From: Prunus persica
Lineage: Eukaryota > Streptophyta > Magnoliopsida > Rosales > Rosaceae
DNA length: 64,000 nt
Reading direction: 5' to 3'
Assembly: GCF_000346465.2 (NCBI RefSeq)
Contig: NC_034015.1
Span: forward strand, 8,490,957-8,554,956
Shown: piece by piece, positions 46,853 to 59,290 of the stretch
How the letters are laid out: the number at the start of each line of letters is the position of its first letter
Numbering within the stretch: position 1 is the stretch's first letter
Program-made: the position numbers and the translations under genes
Notes under the pieces: model-generated
Seen by the model: only the letters and a program-made list of their open reading frames with translations
The model's database searches: none
What the model was told of the DNA's origin: nothing

Positions 46853-47578
46853 GAGCATTTGGACCGAAAACCGATCAAACCAGCCAAACCAAATTAATAG
46901 TCCAAATTGGTTTTTTTTTTTTTTTTTTCAAACTGTAGGCGCGTAGATAGGTCTTTGCTGTAAAGGTTAAACTAGACGGTACAACTAAAAAATAAGGTAG
47001 GGTGGTAAAAAAGAGGTATGCTTAGGTGCAATAGTTAGTTGCATTCAACTTGTTCACCCCATTGTGATTAACAAATTTTCTTCATGTACATGAGAATCAT
47101 AATTATTTATTTCCTACATCATAATCTAAAAGATTATATCTGCAAAATAAACAAAAAATCAATCAAATTAAGTATTCTGATCATGACATGTGTATCGTAC
47201 AGATTCATTAATCACAATGGGTGGATAAGATTGCAAGTAAGTATTGTCCTAAGAAATACTCAAATTTTCCCCGTGATCATTTAACGGATGAGCTTAGTTA
47301 TGATGACTTTGTCTATAGTTTATAGAGTCTTTAAATACATCGAAAGATCCTTAATTAATTTAGACTATCGCTTATACTCCAAAAAAAAAATATTAGTAAT
47401 AAATTTAGGGCTTTTATGTAAAACAAGTTCCACATTTACTCGTTTCTATTTATTATTGGTGATGGGGCCCCATTTTTCACCAAAAATGACTACGCATTAA
47501 AACCGCTGTCTTTGGGTTAAATCAAATCCGTTATTTATTAAAGTAGCTGAATATGGATCCCCTCTCGATCTTACTTCC
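46853..47578. other. Intergenic, upstream of the GDSL gene
   Basis: AT-rich with a poly-T run near 46910-46929. ACCGAAAACCGATCAAACC near 46861 is a remnant of a CCGAACC-type MITE. No gene. Confidence 0.5.
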
Positions 47579-47588
47579 TATATATAAA
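47579..47588 (+). promoter_or_regulatory. TATA box of the GDSL gene
   Basis: TATATATAAA, 37 bases before the chosen ATG at 47625. This leaves only a very short 5' UTR. An in-frame ATG at 47553 lies upstream of the box and is not preferred because the signal peptide starts at 47625. Confidence 0.5.
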
Positions 47589-47624
47589 TGCCTCAACCAA
47601 CAAGCCCATACTACCAAACCTGAA

Positions 47625-48175
47625 ATGGCTGCAACCTCATCATCTTCCGGACTTTTCTTCTTGGCCCTCTCCCTCCTTGCTTGCTTTCCCTTCTGCAGTT
47701 GCCATTGTAGTAGTGTAAGTAATAAAAATGCAGAGGGTGGGATGATGAAAGGGATGTTTGTGTTTGGAAGTTCCTTGGTTGACAATGGCAACAATAACTT
47801 CTTGCCAAATTCTCTGGCCAGAGCTGACTACTTACCCTATGGAATTGATTTTCCTCTTGGGCCTTCTGGAAGGTTCACAAATGGCAGAAATGTTATTGAC
47901 CTTCTTGTTGGCCATCTTAAGCTACCTTCCTTGATCCCAGCTTTTGCTGACCCCAAAACTAGAGGAAGCAAGATTGTTCATGGTGTCAACTTTGCTTCTG
48001 GTGCTTCTGGTATACTGGATGATACTGGCTCCTTAGCGGTATGCCAATTTACTTCATCCTTATCATCATCATCATCATCTTCTTCTTCTTCTTTTTATTA
48101 TTATTATTATTATTTTTAGTTTCCACTTCTTTCTCTTGGACCACACATATCACCTTGAGTTGTTCATGATGACCG

Positions 48176-48224
<49 letters not shown>

Positions 48225-51200
48225 ATCTAGATTAAAACATGTAGTTATTATCAGTAAAATAGGCAAACATAGTGCTTTAAGAAAACACTAAAATGAGAAC
48301 TACTTATTTATTAAGTAGTTAAATGATTTCGAATTTAAGTGAAATACAATGTAGACCGGGTTCCACAAAGATTATTTGGGGAGAAAAAAACGTTCTTTAG
48401 CAGCAAGCAGCCAAATTTTGGTATTATTAACCCAGAAACATTCTATATTAGCAAAAGGAAAAAACAAAAACACAGAGATCTTCTTTAGAAATAAAAAGTG
48501 ATGTGACTGAGTCAATGACAATAATGATCTGTGTTCTAGTTGTGAAGTTTAATTTGTTGGTTACTTGTTCCTTCGAAAGTGATGTGTGAAAGTTACATGT
48601 TTGTTGGTCGTAGTTGTTGGATATGTGAGTGTTGTATCACAAAAGCTAGGGATCCTGTATACTCTATGAGCCAATCTTTTACATGCATAATACTATGTTA
48701 AATTTTATATATCGGTTAATAATGTTCAAAGTTCTAGATTTATGTCATGAAACATAAATTTAGATCCGGAGATTTACAGTTTGACAATATATATAATATA
48801 CAGAGTTTCTATTGAGGGACACCTCTTGTAGGGCCCACTCCGGATTGTATTTCACTAGTCTAAACTGTCTATTTTATAGATACTCATTCAAAGATCATTT
48901 CTACAAAAAAATACTTGAATCTAATATCATTTGACCACTCAATTGAGTTATTGAAATTTTAGTACTTTCTTGAAGCACCGTATTCATTGATTTTGTAGGA
49001 CACAATTGGATGTCGAAACGATTTCTGATTTGTTTAATTTTTTGTAAGGATGATCTATGAATAAAGACCTAAAAAATAGATGATTTGGATCATTGGAAAA
49101 AAAAATTGTAGAATACCCTAAAGAGCGTCGTCAAATAAAATTATTTGAGAGATCCTTTAATAAAAAGGAATTATATATATATATATTAAGTGCAGTATTA
49201 TTTTGATAATTTTTTATTTTTAAAACAAAAAGGCAATATAACTATAATAAGTAGGGGACTAAAATTCTAATTGTTTTTATTTATTTATTTATTTATATAT
49301 TATGTTTTCATGAACCCAAATTAAGCAGAAACTGATGGGTAGCCATCTGATCTGACCATGTGTAAGCTAGCCATGCCTAAATTCAATGTGTTGAAATGGG
49401 GGTTTGCAATTTTCAGGGCCACGTGATCAATCTGAACCAGCAAATTAGAAACTTTGAGGAGATAACGTTGCCAGAGTTAGAAACCCAACTAGGGTGCAGA
49501 AGCCATCAGTCACTTCCCAACTACTTGTTTGTGGTGGGAACTGGTGGAAACGATTACTCATTCAACTACTTTCTGAGGAGCTCCAACAAAAATGTCAGTC
49601 TGGAAATTTTTACTGCCAATCTAACTGCCTCTTTGTCCAGACAACTAAAGGTGTGCATTTTCAACATCCCAAGTGATTTTCATAAAATTGCTGTTTTTTT
49701 AAATAATATTTTCACACAAATTCAATTATACAAGAAGAATAAGTACATATATAATTGAAATTAACAATATAACAATATAACATGTTAAATATAAATAAGA
49801 ACATGCATGTAGAATTCGAGTAATTATAATATATAATTTATTAATTATGACGTCTACTAATATTATAATTCGAGTAATGCCGGGAACAACGGCTGAGTCA
49901 TCAAATATTTCAAAGATTTGCTAGGGTTTTGTATGAATATATAATACAACCTGAACCTGTTGGATGAACATGATCGTTCTATGTGAATTAATGGAAATGT
50001 TTTATGACTTTTCCTTTGATGGTAAAAAGACTTGTTCATTTATGATGAGGGTGTGCCATGCCACTGCTTTAGGTCATTATAGTTGGACACGTATGGGGTA
50101 CGGTTCATGGCCTGCCACATGTACAGTACGACTCAGATACAGCTACAGTGTGAAACAATTAATAATTGTTGGTAGATATGTAGACATACATAAAATTCAG
50201 TGATGAACCCAACCCACTCCACACACATGTAATAAAGGTTAATTACAGGACAAAGTCTTTTATGCAAAATACATATATGAAGATTGGGTGAGATTAGTGA
50301 TTTCAAGTTCAAATTTTTATAGCATCGTGTTAGTGTATGTGTGAGAAACTCACCTTCTTCGCTAGTTTATATTATCACTTGTATTAAAAAAAAGAATATA
50401 AGAACTTTAACCCTTTTCTTTGTGTATGGCTCAATTCACTTAAGAGCCAATCTTAATTTACATATTTAAAATTTATGACGATGCAGAAGTTGCACAGTTT
50501 GGGAGCTCGAAAATTTGTTGTGATGTCAGTAAATCCACTTGGGTGCAGTCCAGTGGTGAGGATGAACAGACCAACACACAATGGCTGCGTACAAAATATG
50601 AACCGGGCAGCTCACCTTTTCAATTCTCACTTGAAGTCTTTGGTGGATGTGATTAGGGCAGAGATGCCTGGCTCTTCTCCTGTATTTGTCAACTCCTACA
50701 AGATCATCAGGGACATTATCAAAAACCCTATCTCCAAAGGTATATATTTATGCAGATCTCTCTTGGCCCCTTCACATTAAACAATGGAGAAGAATAGGAT
50801 TTCTAATTATTTGTTTTAATAATATATCCCCGAATAATAGGGTTTAGGGTTTATGGCCTAGGTATGGCTCCACTACTGGGGACTAAGGCAGTTGCTTCTT
50901 TGGGCCTCATGATTGCAAATCTTCATTAATTAGCATGCATGATAAATTTATAGTGATGTTCTCTTACCAAACTGTCTAGATAATAAATCAAAAGCATATA
51001 TGCCTTACGAATCGAAAGCATGTAAATTATAATTGAAAATTCCATGGTTACAGGATTCAAAGATTCTAGCACTACCTGTTGTGAAGTGGCATCAATATCT
51101 GAAGGTGGAAATGGAATTTTATGCAAGAGGGGAGGGGAAGTGTGTGCAAACAGAAGCAGTCATGTGTTCTTCGATGGCTTGCATCCAACAGAAGCTGTAA

Positions 51201-51292
51201 ACGTTCAAATAGCAACAAAGGCCTATGTCTCTTCTCTTAAAACTGAAGTTTATCCCACTAATATTGCACGAATGACCAAATCCAAAATCTAG
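47625..51292 (+). CDS. GDSL esterase/lipase, four exons, 379 aa
   Basis: Exons 47625-48038, 49417-49650, 50487-50739 and 51054-51292, all with GT-AG introns and consistent phases. MAATSSSSGLFFLALSLLAC is a signal peptide, so the product is probably secreted or enters the endomembrane system. Plant GDSL (SGNH) blocks are in order. Block I is FGSSLVDNGNN, where the family usually has Asp before the nucleophilic Ser; here it is Ser, but the nucleophile position is kept. Block II is NFASGASGIL, block III GTGGNDY, and block V FFDGLHPTEA with the Asp-His pair. All four catalytic positions (Ser, Gly, Asn, His) are therefore present. Length is normal for the family. Intron 1 is long and contains microsatellites. 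Family enzymes hydrolyse lipid esters in cuticle, pollen coat or defence; the substrate here is unknown. Confidence 0.93.
48056..48222. repeat. Microsatellites in GDSL intron 1
   Basis: (TCA)n, (TTC)n and (TTA)n in series at 48056-48118, then (TA)n at 48178-48222. They extend the exon 1 reading frame artificially. Confidence 0.95.
48223..49416. other. Rest of GDSL intron 1
   Basis: AT-rich intron sequence with no coding signal and no transposon end identified. Confidence 0.6.
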
Positions 51293-51933
51293 GGTTCTTG
51301 GTATGACCTCTGTTTGCTACGCTTTGGTTTGAACTCTAAAATATAGTCTATCAAGTTGGCTTCGGAACTTAGTAGGAACTGATAAGTCCAATGGCTTTGT
51401 AATTTGTACTTGTGTAGGTTGTTTTCTGGTATGTTTGCAATAAAAATGAATCGATCATGCGTTTGTAATACCAAGAACTGACTAATAATCAAACAACCGG
51501 AATACGAGTTCTTTTCTATGCCACAAGTAGAATAAGGAGTTCAATATTTCTCAAGTACAAAAAGTAGAAACCAAAACAAGCCTGAACAACAAAGGGCAAA
51601 AATAAACAGTAGATAAAGTGATGAAGATTTCTTGATTCAGGCAACTTGAACTCAGATCGAACAACAAGAATCACAGCTTGAGACTTCTCATCAACATGAG
51701 ATCATACCAGCAAAATGTGTGGCAGAGCAAGAAAAATAAAGAACTTTGTCATGAGTTATCAACTGGAAATCCCGAAGGAAAGCAATGTGTTTATCAAATC
51801 AGAATTGAAATATGTGATGATTTTTGTTTTGGTTCAGTCCACTCTATTTGATGATTGGACGCCGCTGCACAAGAACCTGCCTATTAATTTTTTAGTGAGG
51901 AACAAATGGTGTGGAGCACGCCACACTGCATCC

Positions 51934-52523
51934 TAGGGGTGGGCACTTAAACCGGCGAACCGGAAATCCAAACCAAACCGCACCGAACCAAACCGGAAAA
52001 AAACCGAGTTGACCAAAAAGTCAAAAACCGGTCAAAAACCGAACCGGACCGGTTTGGACCGGTTCCAGATCCGGTTCCATGTCTTCAAAAACCGAACCGG
52101 GCCGAACCGAACCGGTGAAACTAAAAAAATATATAATGTCAATATATATATTTATATTTAATGCTATATTTTTAATTTCACTAAAAAAAACATAATATTT
52201 ATCCAAGTTCAATGTCAAAATATCTCTATTTTCTCACTTTAATATTTATTTTTTATATGAAATTGAATAATTTGTTAATTTTCAAGTAAAAAAATAATAT
52301 TTCAGTTGAGAATTGTATTAAAAAGTAATTTAAAAAAATAATTTTTATAATCCGGTTCAAAACCGAACCGAACCGGAACCGGACCGAAACCGGTTCAAAC
52401 CGAACCGGACAGTTTTTGAAATTTTTTTTATTAAAACCGAACCAAACCAAACCGGATGAATAGTATTGGATCGGTTCTAATTTGAGACAAAAACCGGTCC
52501 AAACCGAACCGTGCCCACCCCTA
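51934..52523. mobile_element. hAT-like MITE, copy 2 (CCGAACCG-rich)
   Basis: 590 bp, same family as 8778-9366 and nearly identical to it, with the same 13-bp ends TAGGGGTGGGCAC/GTGCCCACCCCTA. Perfect 8-bp target duplication CTGCATCC (51926-51933 and 52524-52531). Lies about 640 bases downstream of the GDSL stop codon. Confidence 0.94.
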
Positions 52524-52580
52524 CTGCATCCCATACCAGTCTCATGGACAATCTTGAGTCAACTTCACCATGCTGCCACT

Positions 52581-53371
52581 TAGGCCTGTAAATAAAGTCC
52601 AGGCCCAATGGGCTGGCCCGAATCCGCCCCTATGGGTGGGCTTAGCCCGGTCCGAAGTATAATACGTAGGGTTTGGGCATCATTTTTAAGCCCTTTAAAA
52701 GTTCGGTCCGGCCCGGCTCTTATTATAATTAATTAATTAGATTAATTATAATTATATTATATGTAGCATTCCATTGTCCCATAGTGCATTTTTATATTTC
52801 TATTCCCTAGTGCCAACTTTGATGCTATATTTTATCTTATACCAACTTTGTTTTGAACGAAAGTTGCTTTACCAACTTTTGTTTGTTGAGAAAGTAACTT
52901 TTCTTTGTTGAAAGTTGAATTGAAAGGACACGTGCACACGGGATTCAAAGACAAAACACGTGCAACTTTTACAGGAAAAATGAAGACAGAAGACAGAAGA
53001 CCGACTCATTACAGCATAAAATAATGGCCCATTTCAGAGGGCTAAATAGGCCCGACTCTTTTGCTCTTTCATAAGCTCGAAAATGTTAAGCCCATGGGTA
53101 GAGTTTGGGCTTTGTATATTCGACATAGAGCTGGCCCAGTTCGGTCCAATAACTCCTTAGTGCCGAAAAGGCCCATTAGTAGTTAGGGCCTGGACTCACA
53201 CCTTTTAGGGCCGGACTGAGCCGGTAGAGTTTGGGCTTTGTATATTCGACATAGAGCTGGCCCAGTTCGGTCCAATAACTCCTTAGTGCCGAAAAGGCCC
53301 ATTAGTAGTTAGGGCCTGGACTCACACCTTTTAGGGCCGGGCTGGCTCAGTCCGGCCCTTTTACAGACTTA
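52581..53371. mobile_element. Second hAT-like non-autonomous element
   Basis: 791 bp with imperfect ends TAGGCCTGTAAA / TTTACAGACTTA (10 of 12 inverted) and flanking octamers CTGCCACT (52573-52580) and CTGCCGCT (53372-53379), one mismatch apart. Rich in GGCCCG/CGGGCC words. Starts only 50 bases after the previous element's duplication. Confidence 0.7.
53097..53345. repeat. 126-bp tandem duplication inside the hAT-like element
   Basis: Two adjacent copies beginning GGTAGAGTTTGGGC at 53097 and 53223, identical over about 115 bases. Near identity indicates a recent duplication. Confidence 0.93.
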
Positions 53372-53746
53372 CTGCCGCTTGCTTTCTCTCCTTTAGTAGG
53401 CTCCCTAAAACCAATAAAAGTGGTAAGCAACACACCCATTAATATTTTCTCCGAACATGCTTCCATGTGTGATAGACAAGACTAGCCTATACGAGTTTGA
53501 ATGCTTCAAAATTTAGCTATGTTATACTAGACATCATTGTAATAACTTTCATGAACAATTCAACTTTATCTAGACATTGCACCTAGATGAAAGAACATCT
53601 CTGCGCTCAGAGAACTAAAGAAACTTGAGATTCTTGGCCAAGCTGGGGTTGTTGGATTTGACTTCGAATACAAGTGTTAAGATAATTCCATCCAAAGTAA
53701 TGTCTAGGTGGTCTAGGTTAGACTAATTAAGCATGGAAAGTAGTTG

Positions 53747-55399
53747 TAGAGACTAGGGGAGTAAAGTTGAAGGATCATGAGAAAGAATTAATGCTGATTT
53801 TGATGAGTTAACTTGCTTGTCGTACTTAAACATTTTGATAGTTCAAATTTTTATGCACAATGCATTCCTAAAGATGTTTGGTTTCATCCAAATTGGGAAA
53901 AATTCTGTATATTTATCGGGTAAACCAAGACCCTTACCGATGGAGGAGGCTAAAAAACCAACAGAACAGTTTAGGATTGGTTCCCGTCCCAATTCTTGCC
54001 TTGGAAAAACTAATTCAAATTGAATTAGACCGGTTATGTTAAGCATACATATTCATTTATATCCAAGTTTATTAGTAACCCCAAGTAATATGTCAAAACT
54101 TTTGCCCAACTAAATAACAACTCTAGCACTATGTTTTCCTCTCTCTTGCCCATTATCTCATCACCTCTTTCTCTATTGTATATTTTTCTCGTTTTCCTAT
54201 TTCACTTTTCTTTCCATTTAACTCTTCTTCTCATTTCTCTCTTCTTCACATCATTCTCTTTTTATCTTCTTCCAAACCGGAAACCACCCGTACCAAAACG
54301 AAACTGTATAAGTTTGGTTTGGCTATGTTCCTTTAGAAACTTTTTATGAAAACTGAATCGAACTGGATCTTGTGTAAGTTTGAGGTTCAGTTCCAATTCA
54401 AGGGATAAACCGGATCGTGTCCACCCCGAGTCAAAACAAAAAAATTAATTATTAAAAAAAAGGATAAAACTCTTAGAAAACAATTACACACAATTAACAT
54501 ATGGAAAAACTCTCTACATTTATAGCAAGCCCCATTAAGCACATCGTATTTTGTGGGTTGGGATGTGGGCTTATAAGAACCGTAACCATTTTGTTTGGAT
54601 GAAGTAATTAAAAATTGTAAAGAATTTTTAAATGACAGAATTTAGATCTCCATTGTTTAAATTTCTTGCAATTAATAATTTTAATATTTGGATTTATGTA
54701 TGTTGAATTTTGTAAATGACATAAATCACAATGAGAACGAATTCATGAAATTGTGAAGTAACGACTCTTTTTGGGGAAATTAAACTCAGGAATCTCGATC
54801 CCCAATTTCCATGGCTACCTAATTTCAATAGTAATTTAGGGAAAGTTGTTCCCAAATATTTGGGCTACTTGGCTTGCCGTCACTACGCAATTGAGAAGGG
54901 CTATATTACCAGAATTCGAAGGCACATGGACAGACTAACCATCTCTGAAAAAATATCAACTTCTTCTCAAGTTGCTTTCATCTCAGAAGTCGATTGGGCT
55001 CATTATCAATTTCTTTAATTTGTATTGTTCATTTGGACACATTTCTATCTCCTTTAATAAAAAACAATAAATAAATACAAAGCCACACTTTTTGGGGTGA
55101 ACAAATACAAAGCCACAACTCTAACCAGAGCTGCTGGCCGTATGGGCATCCTAACTTATATATAATGCTCACACTACCAAGGCACAAAGTCTCTATTAAC
55201 AAACACAAATTTTATTTACCATAGATTTCCTAAACATCTAACAAGATGAAACCATCAAACACAAATTGGAAGCATAGATTTCCTAAAACAGGTAACAACG
55301 CCGTAAATTGTTGCATGAAATGTCATTCATCTTTAAAACATAACCATAGTGACAACAACATAAATGACACCTCAAAAGAGAGGGAAAAAAAAAGGAAGG

Positions 55400-55434
<35 letters not shown>

Positions 55435-56165
55435 AAGGCACAAAAGACAACAAAGAAAACAGCGTATTATGATAAATACTTCAATTTCCCTGAAGAACCA
55501 TTTTGCCACGTTAGCAATTTAACAGAAAATTTGATGGAAGTTAACAGCATGGACCATTTTGATGTGTGAAGGGTAACGTTAAGGACCATTAGTGTCACAA
55601 CAAAACGTTAGGGACGAAAGGTGATAATTTTGCAAACCTTAGAGATCATTTGTGATAAGAAGCCTAAAATATATATTGTTTAAACATCTCAGTACCGGAA
55701 AATAAATCTCAAACATCTCAATATGCGAAAATAGAGCTCAAACATCTCAGTACTCGAAAATAAGGCTCAAACATCTCAGTACCCGAAAATAAAGTTCAAA
55801 CATCAACAAGATAAACAAGCAATGAAGAATTGGAACCAAAGATATGTCTTTAAACAAATTTTTAAATGATCTTGTACATAATACTAGTGAAAACAAACCT
55901 AGGTCGCAAACTAACCCAACAACGAGGAAAAGAGAGCAAGATATGTTTAAGGCACAAAAGATATAGTAAAAAGAAAAGAAGATAGAGTTAGAAACTATAG
56001 AGCAGGGATGGTATAATTAGAGACCAAACAGTAACAGAAACTGCGTATGCTCCCCATTAGAAACTCTGCCCCACTGCAGGCTTAGGCACATCAGAAAGTA
56101 CCATGTTTTTTTTCTAAATGATGAGAACCAAGGATCCTGTTTAACATGTCCAAATAAAAATGGTC
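53747..56165. repeat. Segmental duplication, copy 2 (blocks A, C, B)
   Basis: Blocks 53747-54770 (A), 55110-55460 (C) and 55986-56165 (B) match 35250-36125, 36585-37035 and 36219-36405. The last block ends about 85 bases from the 3' end of the first SAUR gene. Extra sequence (54780-55110 and 55460-55980) is unique to this copy. A GA microsatellite lies at about 55400-55431. No gene recognised. Confidence 0.8.
55684..55805. repeat. Minisatellite, about 30-bp unit, four copies
   Basis: Units of the form CTCAAACATCTCAGTAC.CGAAAATAA repeat about four times with small changes. Confidence 0.85.
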
Positions 56166-56250
56166 TCCATTATATATCTATACATACACACAGACATATT
56201 CCATACAAGCTTTACATTGAGAGCTCATTTACAAAAATTCAAGTACGATT

Positions 56251-56712
56251 TTAGCTGCTCAGCAGTAACCACAAAGGAATAGTTGGGTTGCTTGTTTTTC
56301 CTTGATGTACTGCAGAACTTGAGCAGCGACTACTAATGAGAGCTTTGGCCTGCAAAGCTCTCTCCAAATCTGTAGTCATTCCTCGCTGGAGAAGTGAGAC
56401 TACGTAATTCATGAAGAATGAGTCGCACGGCAAGACGATAGGCCCAGAACTAGTTGAGAGTCCAAACTCTTCTTCAGACATCTTGAAGAGCTCTAGGAAA
56501 ATGTAGTTAGAGAGATAGGTTAAAGGCAGCACGAAACGGGTGTTGTCAGTGGTGTAGATAACAAAGGTTCCCTTTTCACCCACCATACTATTCATCAAAT
56601 TGTTGGCAACTACTCTTGGAGATGAGTTTTTGTTCCTCCCCAAAGCATCTCTCTTCTGCCACTTGCTAGCAATTTTAAGGAGCCTCTTGGGGCTGATGAT
56701 TATCTTGTCCAT
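56251..56712 (-). CDS. SAUR family auxin-responsive protein, copy 1 (153 aa)
   Basis: Intronless, 153 residues, start MDKIIISPKRLLKIASKWQKR, the N-terminal signature of the SAUR subclade that contains long, tandemly clustered members. The SAUR core spans about residues 45-115: GEKGTFVIYTTDNTRFVLPLTYLSN, then LFKMSEEEFGLSTSSGPIVLPCDSFFMNYV. The C-terminal tail of 40 residues is shared with the second copy and ends PLWLLLSS. SAUR proteins of this type inhibit PP2C.D phosphatases and promote plasma-membrane proton pumping and cell expansion. Transcription is normally rapid and auxin-induced; this copy has a TATA box about 105 bases upstream. Paralogue at 61770-62228, same strand, about 85% identical. 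Confidence 0.94.
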   Translation of the reverse strand: MDKIIISPKRLLKIASKWQKRDALGRNKNSSPRVVANNLMNSMVGEKGTFVIYTTDNTRFVLPLTYLSNYIFLELFKMSEEEFGLSTSSGPIVLPCDSFFMNYVVSLLQRGMTTDLERALQAKALISSRCSSSAVHQGKTSNPTIPLWLLLSS

Positions 56713-56814
56713 GGAAATAAATAAATTGACCTAACGGAGCAATAACAGTACGTAACTTTGTGTATTTTCAAGAACGCTAAAGACTGATTGATGGAGAACA
56801 ATGGGGATTGCTTT

Positions 56815-56824
56815 CCTATTTATA
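56815..56824 (-). promoter_or_regulatory. TATA box of SAUR copy 1
   Basis: TATAAATAGG on the minus strand, about 103 bases before the ATG. The same sequence and spacing occur before SAUR copy 2. Confidence 0.75.
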
Positions 56825-56829
56825 CATAT

Positions 56830-57540
56830 GTTCTGTTAGTGTGGACAACGCTAGAAATTAAGTAGTTATATATTGGCATAGTACTTTGTTGCCTAGTTTT
56901 GTTAGTTGCTTGGTGGTGAAAATTTCAATGTTGCACAAGAGATGTTAAAAATTATATCAAGTTTGTCTTGTGGCTTAAGGACACGAGATGTTATCAGTAG
57001 GATAGTTATTTAACATACAAAACGGAAATGTTATGAACCACAGTACCAAACTAATATGTACTTTTTAGTTGCCTTGTGGAGCAAATTCCAATGTTCATGA
57101 AGAGAACCAAATATGTGTTGTGGTTGTGGCTTAAGGACACAACAGATTATTCCATTCGTTAGTATTATCAGTTGGTTACTAAGAAATCTGAAGTTCCAAT
57201 TCTTGCAAAGTTCCTATCGACCTAAGTACCTTTTGTCCTCTTGTTTATGGTATCAGATTTTACCTATGTTTGCCAAAAATCCTTGTCAAATGTAGTACTA
57301 ATGAGTTAGAAAAGGAATCGGATATAAAATATAATATTTTGTTCATCAAGAGTTGTAAATTTTACAACAACCTTGAACTTGCCGAATTAATTTGGGAAAG
57401 GCTGTCAAATGTTGTAGTAATAGAAGTGTTATGAAAGTTAGTTAGCTCATAAGTTGGGCTTAGTTAGAGTCTGTTAGTCTAAGAGCAGAATTGTACTGTT
57501 ATAAAAGCAGAGTGTTCGATGCTAACGGAGTATAGGCCAA
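56830..57540. repeat. SAUR upstream region, duplicated
   Basis: Shares ordered blocks with 62340-63280, such as TTGCCTAGTTTTGTTAGTTG, CTTAAGGACAC and TTATCAGTTGGTTACTAAGAA, showing that the duplication covers about 1.3 kb including the promoter. Confidence 0.8.
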
Positions 57541-57586
57541 TGAAAAAAGGGCCTTAACTTGAAGACTACTGGTTTCAAGTTTGAAA

Positions 57587-58740
57587 GCCTTTTTTATTTT
57601 TTATTTTTTCTGGGCCAAACGATAAGAGAGATTTTATTGATAACAAATAATAAGGTTTACATCTTTAGCTATAGAGTATCAAAAAGCCAATCAGTGGCCA
57701 CCTCATCCCACCAATGAACACCCCCTGCTTGAGATACAAAGGAAGCAACAAAATGGGCCGATTCGTTACACTACCGCGGCGCAAACAAAACCTTTACTAA
57801 ACTAAAAGAATTGCATAAAAATCTAATATCATGAATTAACCCTTCCAAGGTCATATCAATTTTGTCTTTGCCTTGAAGCATTTTAATAAGCTGTAGACAA
57901 TCAGTTTCTACCTCAACTTTGTCAACCCCTACATCCGTTACTCCGTCAGAGCATCACGAATGGCTTTAGCTCCCATCATGAGAGCTGACTGACACAACAT
58001 GTTCCCAGTACCACCCGCCATGAGAAGAAAGCTGAAATGTGATCACACCACCCACCCAACTCTAACCCGCAAGGTCTGCTGTTGCCAGACACCATCGCAA
58101 TTAATTTTAATCCAGTCAGGTTTGGGTTTTTGCCAAGATAGCGATACCGTTTGTCCCTGGTCCGGTGGTTTGGGCTGCTTAGAGGCCAGCAACAACGGCT
58201 TGTGTTGCGATTCTTAAAATTCCTGGACTTGTGCCTGCTAAAGTTGCACAGCTTCAGTTGGGCACACCTTCTTACCTTCAAAGATAGCCCCATTACCACT
58301 TTTCCATATTAGCAAGAGTCCATAAGCTATCCATTGCAACACCACATCTGCATGCTCATCTTGCCCATATATATGCATTAACTCCGTCCCACAACCTTAA
58401 AAAATGGCACTCCTAAGCTTTCTCATACCCCGTTGGAGTGAACTAGCAAACCAAAAAGCACGTGTAAATTCACACTTAAAGAATAAGTGCATAACAGATT
58501 CCCCCTCGCTACCACAAATACCACAGGTATCATCAATATTAATATGTTCTGCCGTAAATTTTGTCGAACGGTCACCGCACCTTTACAAACTTGCCAAACG
58601 AAGGACCGAATTTTTGGGGACAAATTCAGATGCCAAATGGTCTTCCACAGAGCTGTGTGAGCCTCCGTGTTGCTTGATTCCCCCATCCCTTTACTACCTA
58701 ACTCTCCATTTCGATGCAAGAACTGTGCAACATGGTATCC
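57587..58740 (-). pseudogene. LINE (non-LTR retrotransposon) 3' remnant
   Basis: Minus-strand order is a zinc-binding RVT domain (LWKTIWHLNLSPKIRSFVWQ, about 58510-58660), then an RNase H region (KAIRDAL near 57960 and DKVEVETDCLQLIKML near 57900). The 3' end has CGTTTGGCCCAGAAAAAATA and an A-rich tail (57585-57615). Frameshifts and stops break the frame. The 5' part, including the reverse transcriptase core and endonuclease, is absent, as in typical 5'-truncated LINE copies. Confidence 0.8.
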
Positions 58741-58769
58741 TGACCGGACAGTTTATTTGTTCTTAAACT

Positions 58770-59290
58770 AAATGACAATTTTTGAATCAAAAGCCCATAA
58801 TTCACGTTTGGTAAAGCCCATTTTTCAAAAACTCAACTAAAAAACAACTTTAAAAATGCCCAATTTTTAGAACAAAAAAGTGAGGTTTGTTATATAACTA
58901 AGGGAATTGTAGAGAGAAATGAGGAGTATAGGAAGATAACAGAACTCTAAAACTTGTTGTCTTCTTCTTTGATAATCACCTATTTATTGGTTTACAATGA
59001 TAGGAAGCTAACCCACAAATTATGAGTTAAAGGCTACTAATTACAACACTAATAACATCGGTTACAATATATCAAAAGGTGGAGGTAATGGATGTAATGT
59101 CATCCACATTCTATTCTATGTATTTAGAACAAGGTTTTACAATTTCTCTCTCTCTCTCTCTACTTTTTTTTTTGTTAATTTGAATTTGGGAATTTAGGGT
59201 TTCTAATTTTTTGAATTTAATTTCACATTTGTTTTTAGATCTTAAATTTAGTTTGAAGTTTAATACCAAACAAGTTTTTTGATCTTAAAA
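58770..59290. mobile_element. Remnant of the Harbinger-like MITE, interrupted
   Basis: The stretch 58778-58887 (AAAGCCCATAATTCACGTTTGGTAAAGCCC-type) and 59132-59160 match the interior of the MITE at 8376-8612, split by the LTR at 58888-59131. Outer ends are not clear. Confidence 0.6.
58888..59131. mobile_element. Solo LTR, 244 bp, nested in a MITE
   Basis: Begins TGTTATATAACTAAGGG and ends TTAGAACA, flanked by a perfect 5-bp duplication AGGTT (58883-58887 and 59132-59136). Comparison with the uninterrupted MITE at 8376-8612 (GTGAGGTTTTACAG) shows the empty site directly. No internal retrotransposon sequence remains. Confidence 0.88.

Noticed and set aside
47553..47624. Upstream in-frame ATG for the GDSL gene
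   Set aside because: It lies before the TATA box and would bury the signal peptide; the ATG at 47625 fits better.
48039..48119. Continuation of GDSL exon 1 as a Ser/Tyr-rich tail
   Set aside because: Read-through into an intron made of TCA, TTC and TTA microsatellites; a GT donor at 48039 and matching exon 2 are present.
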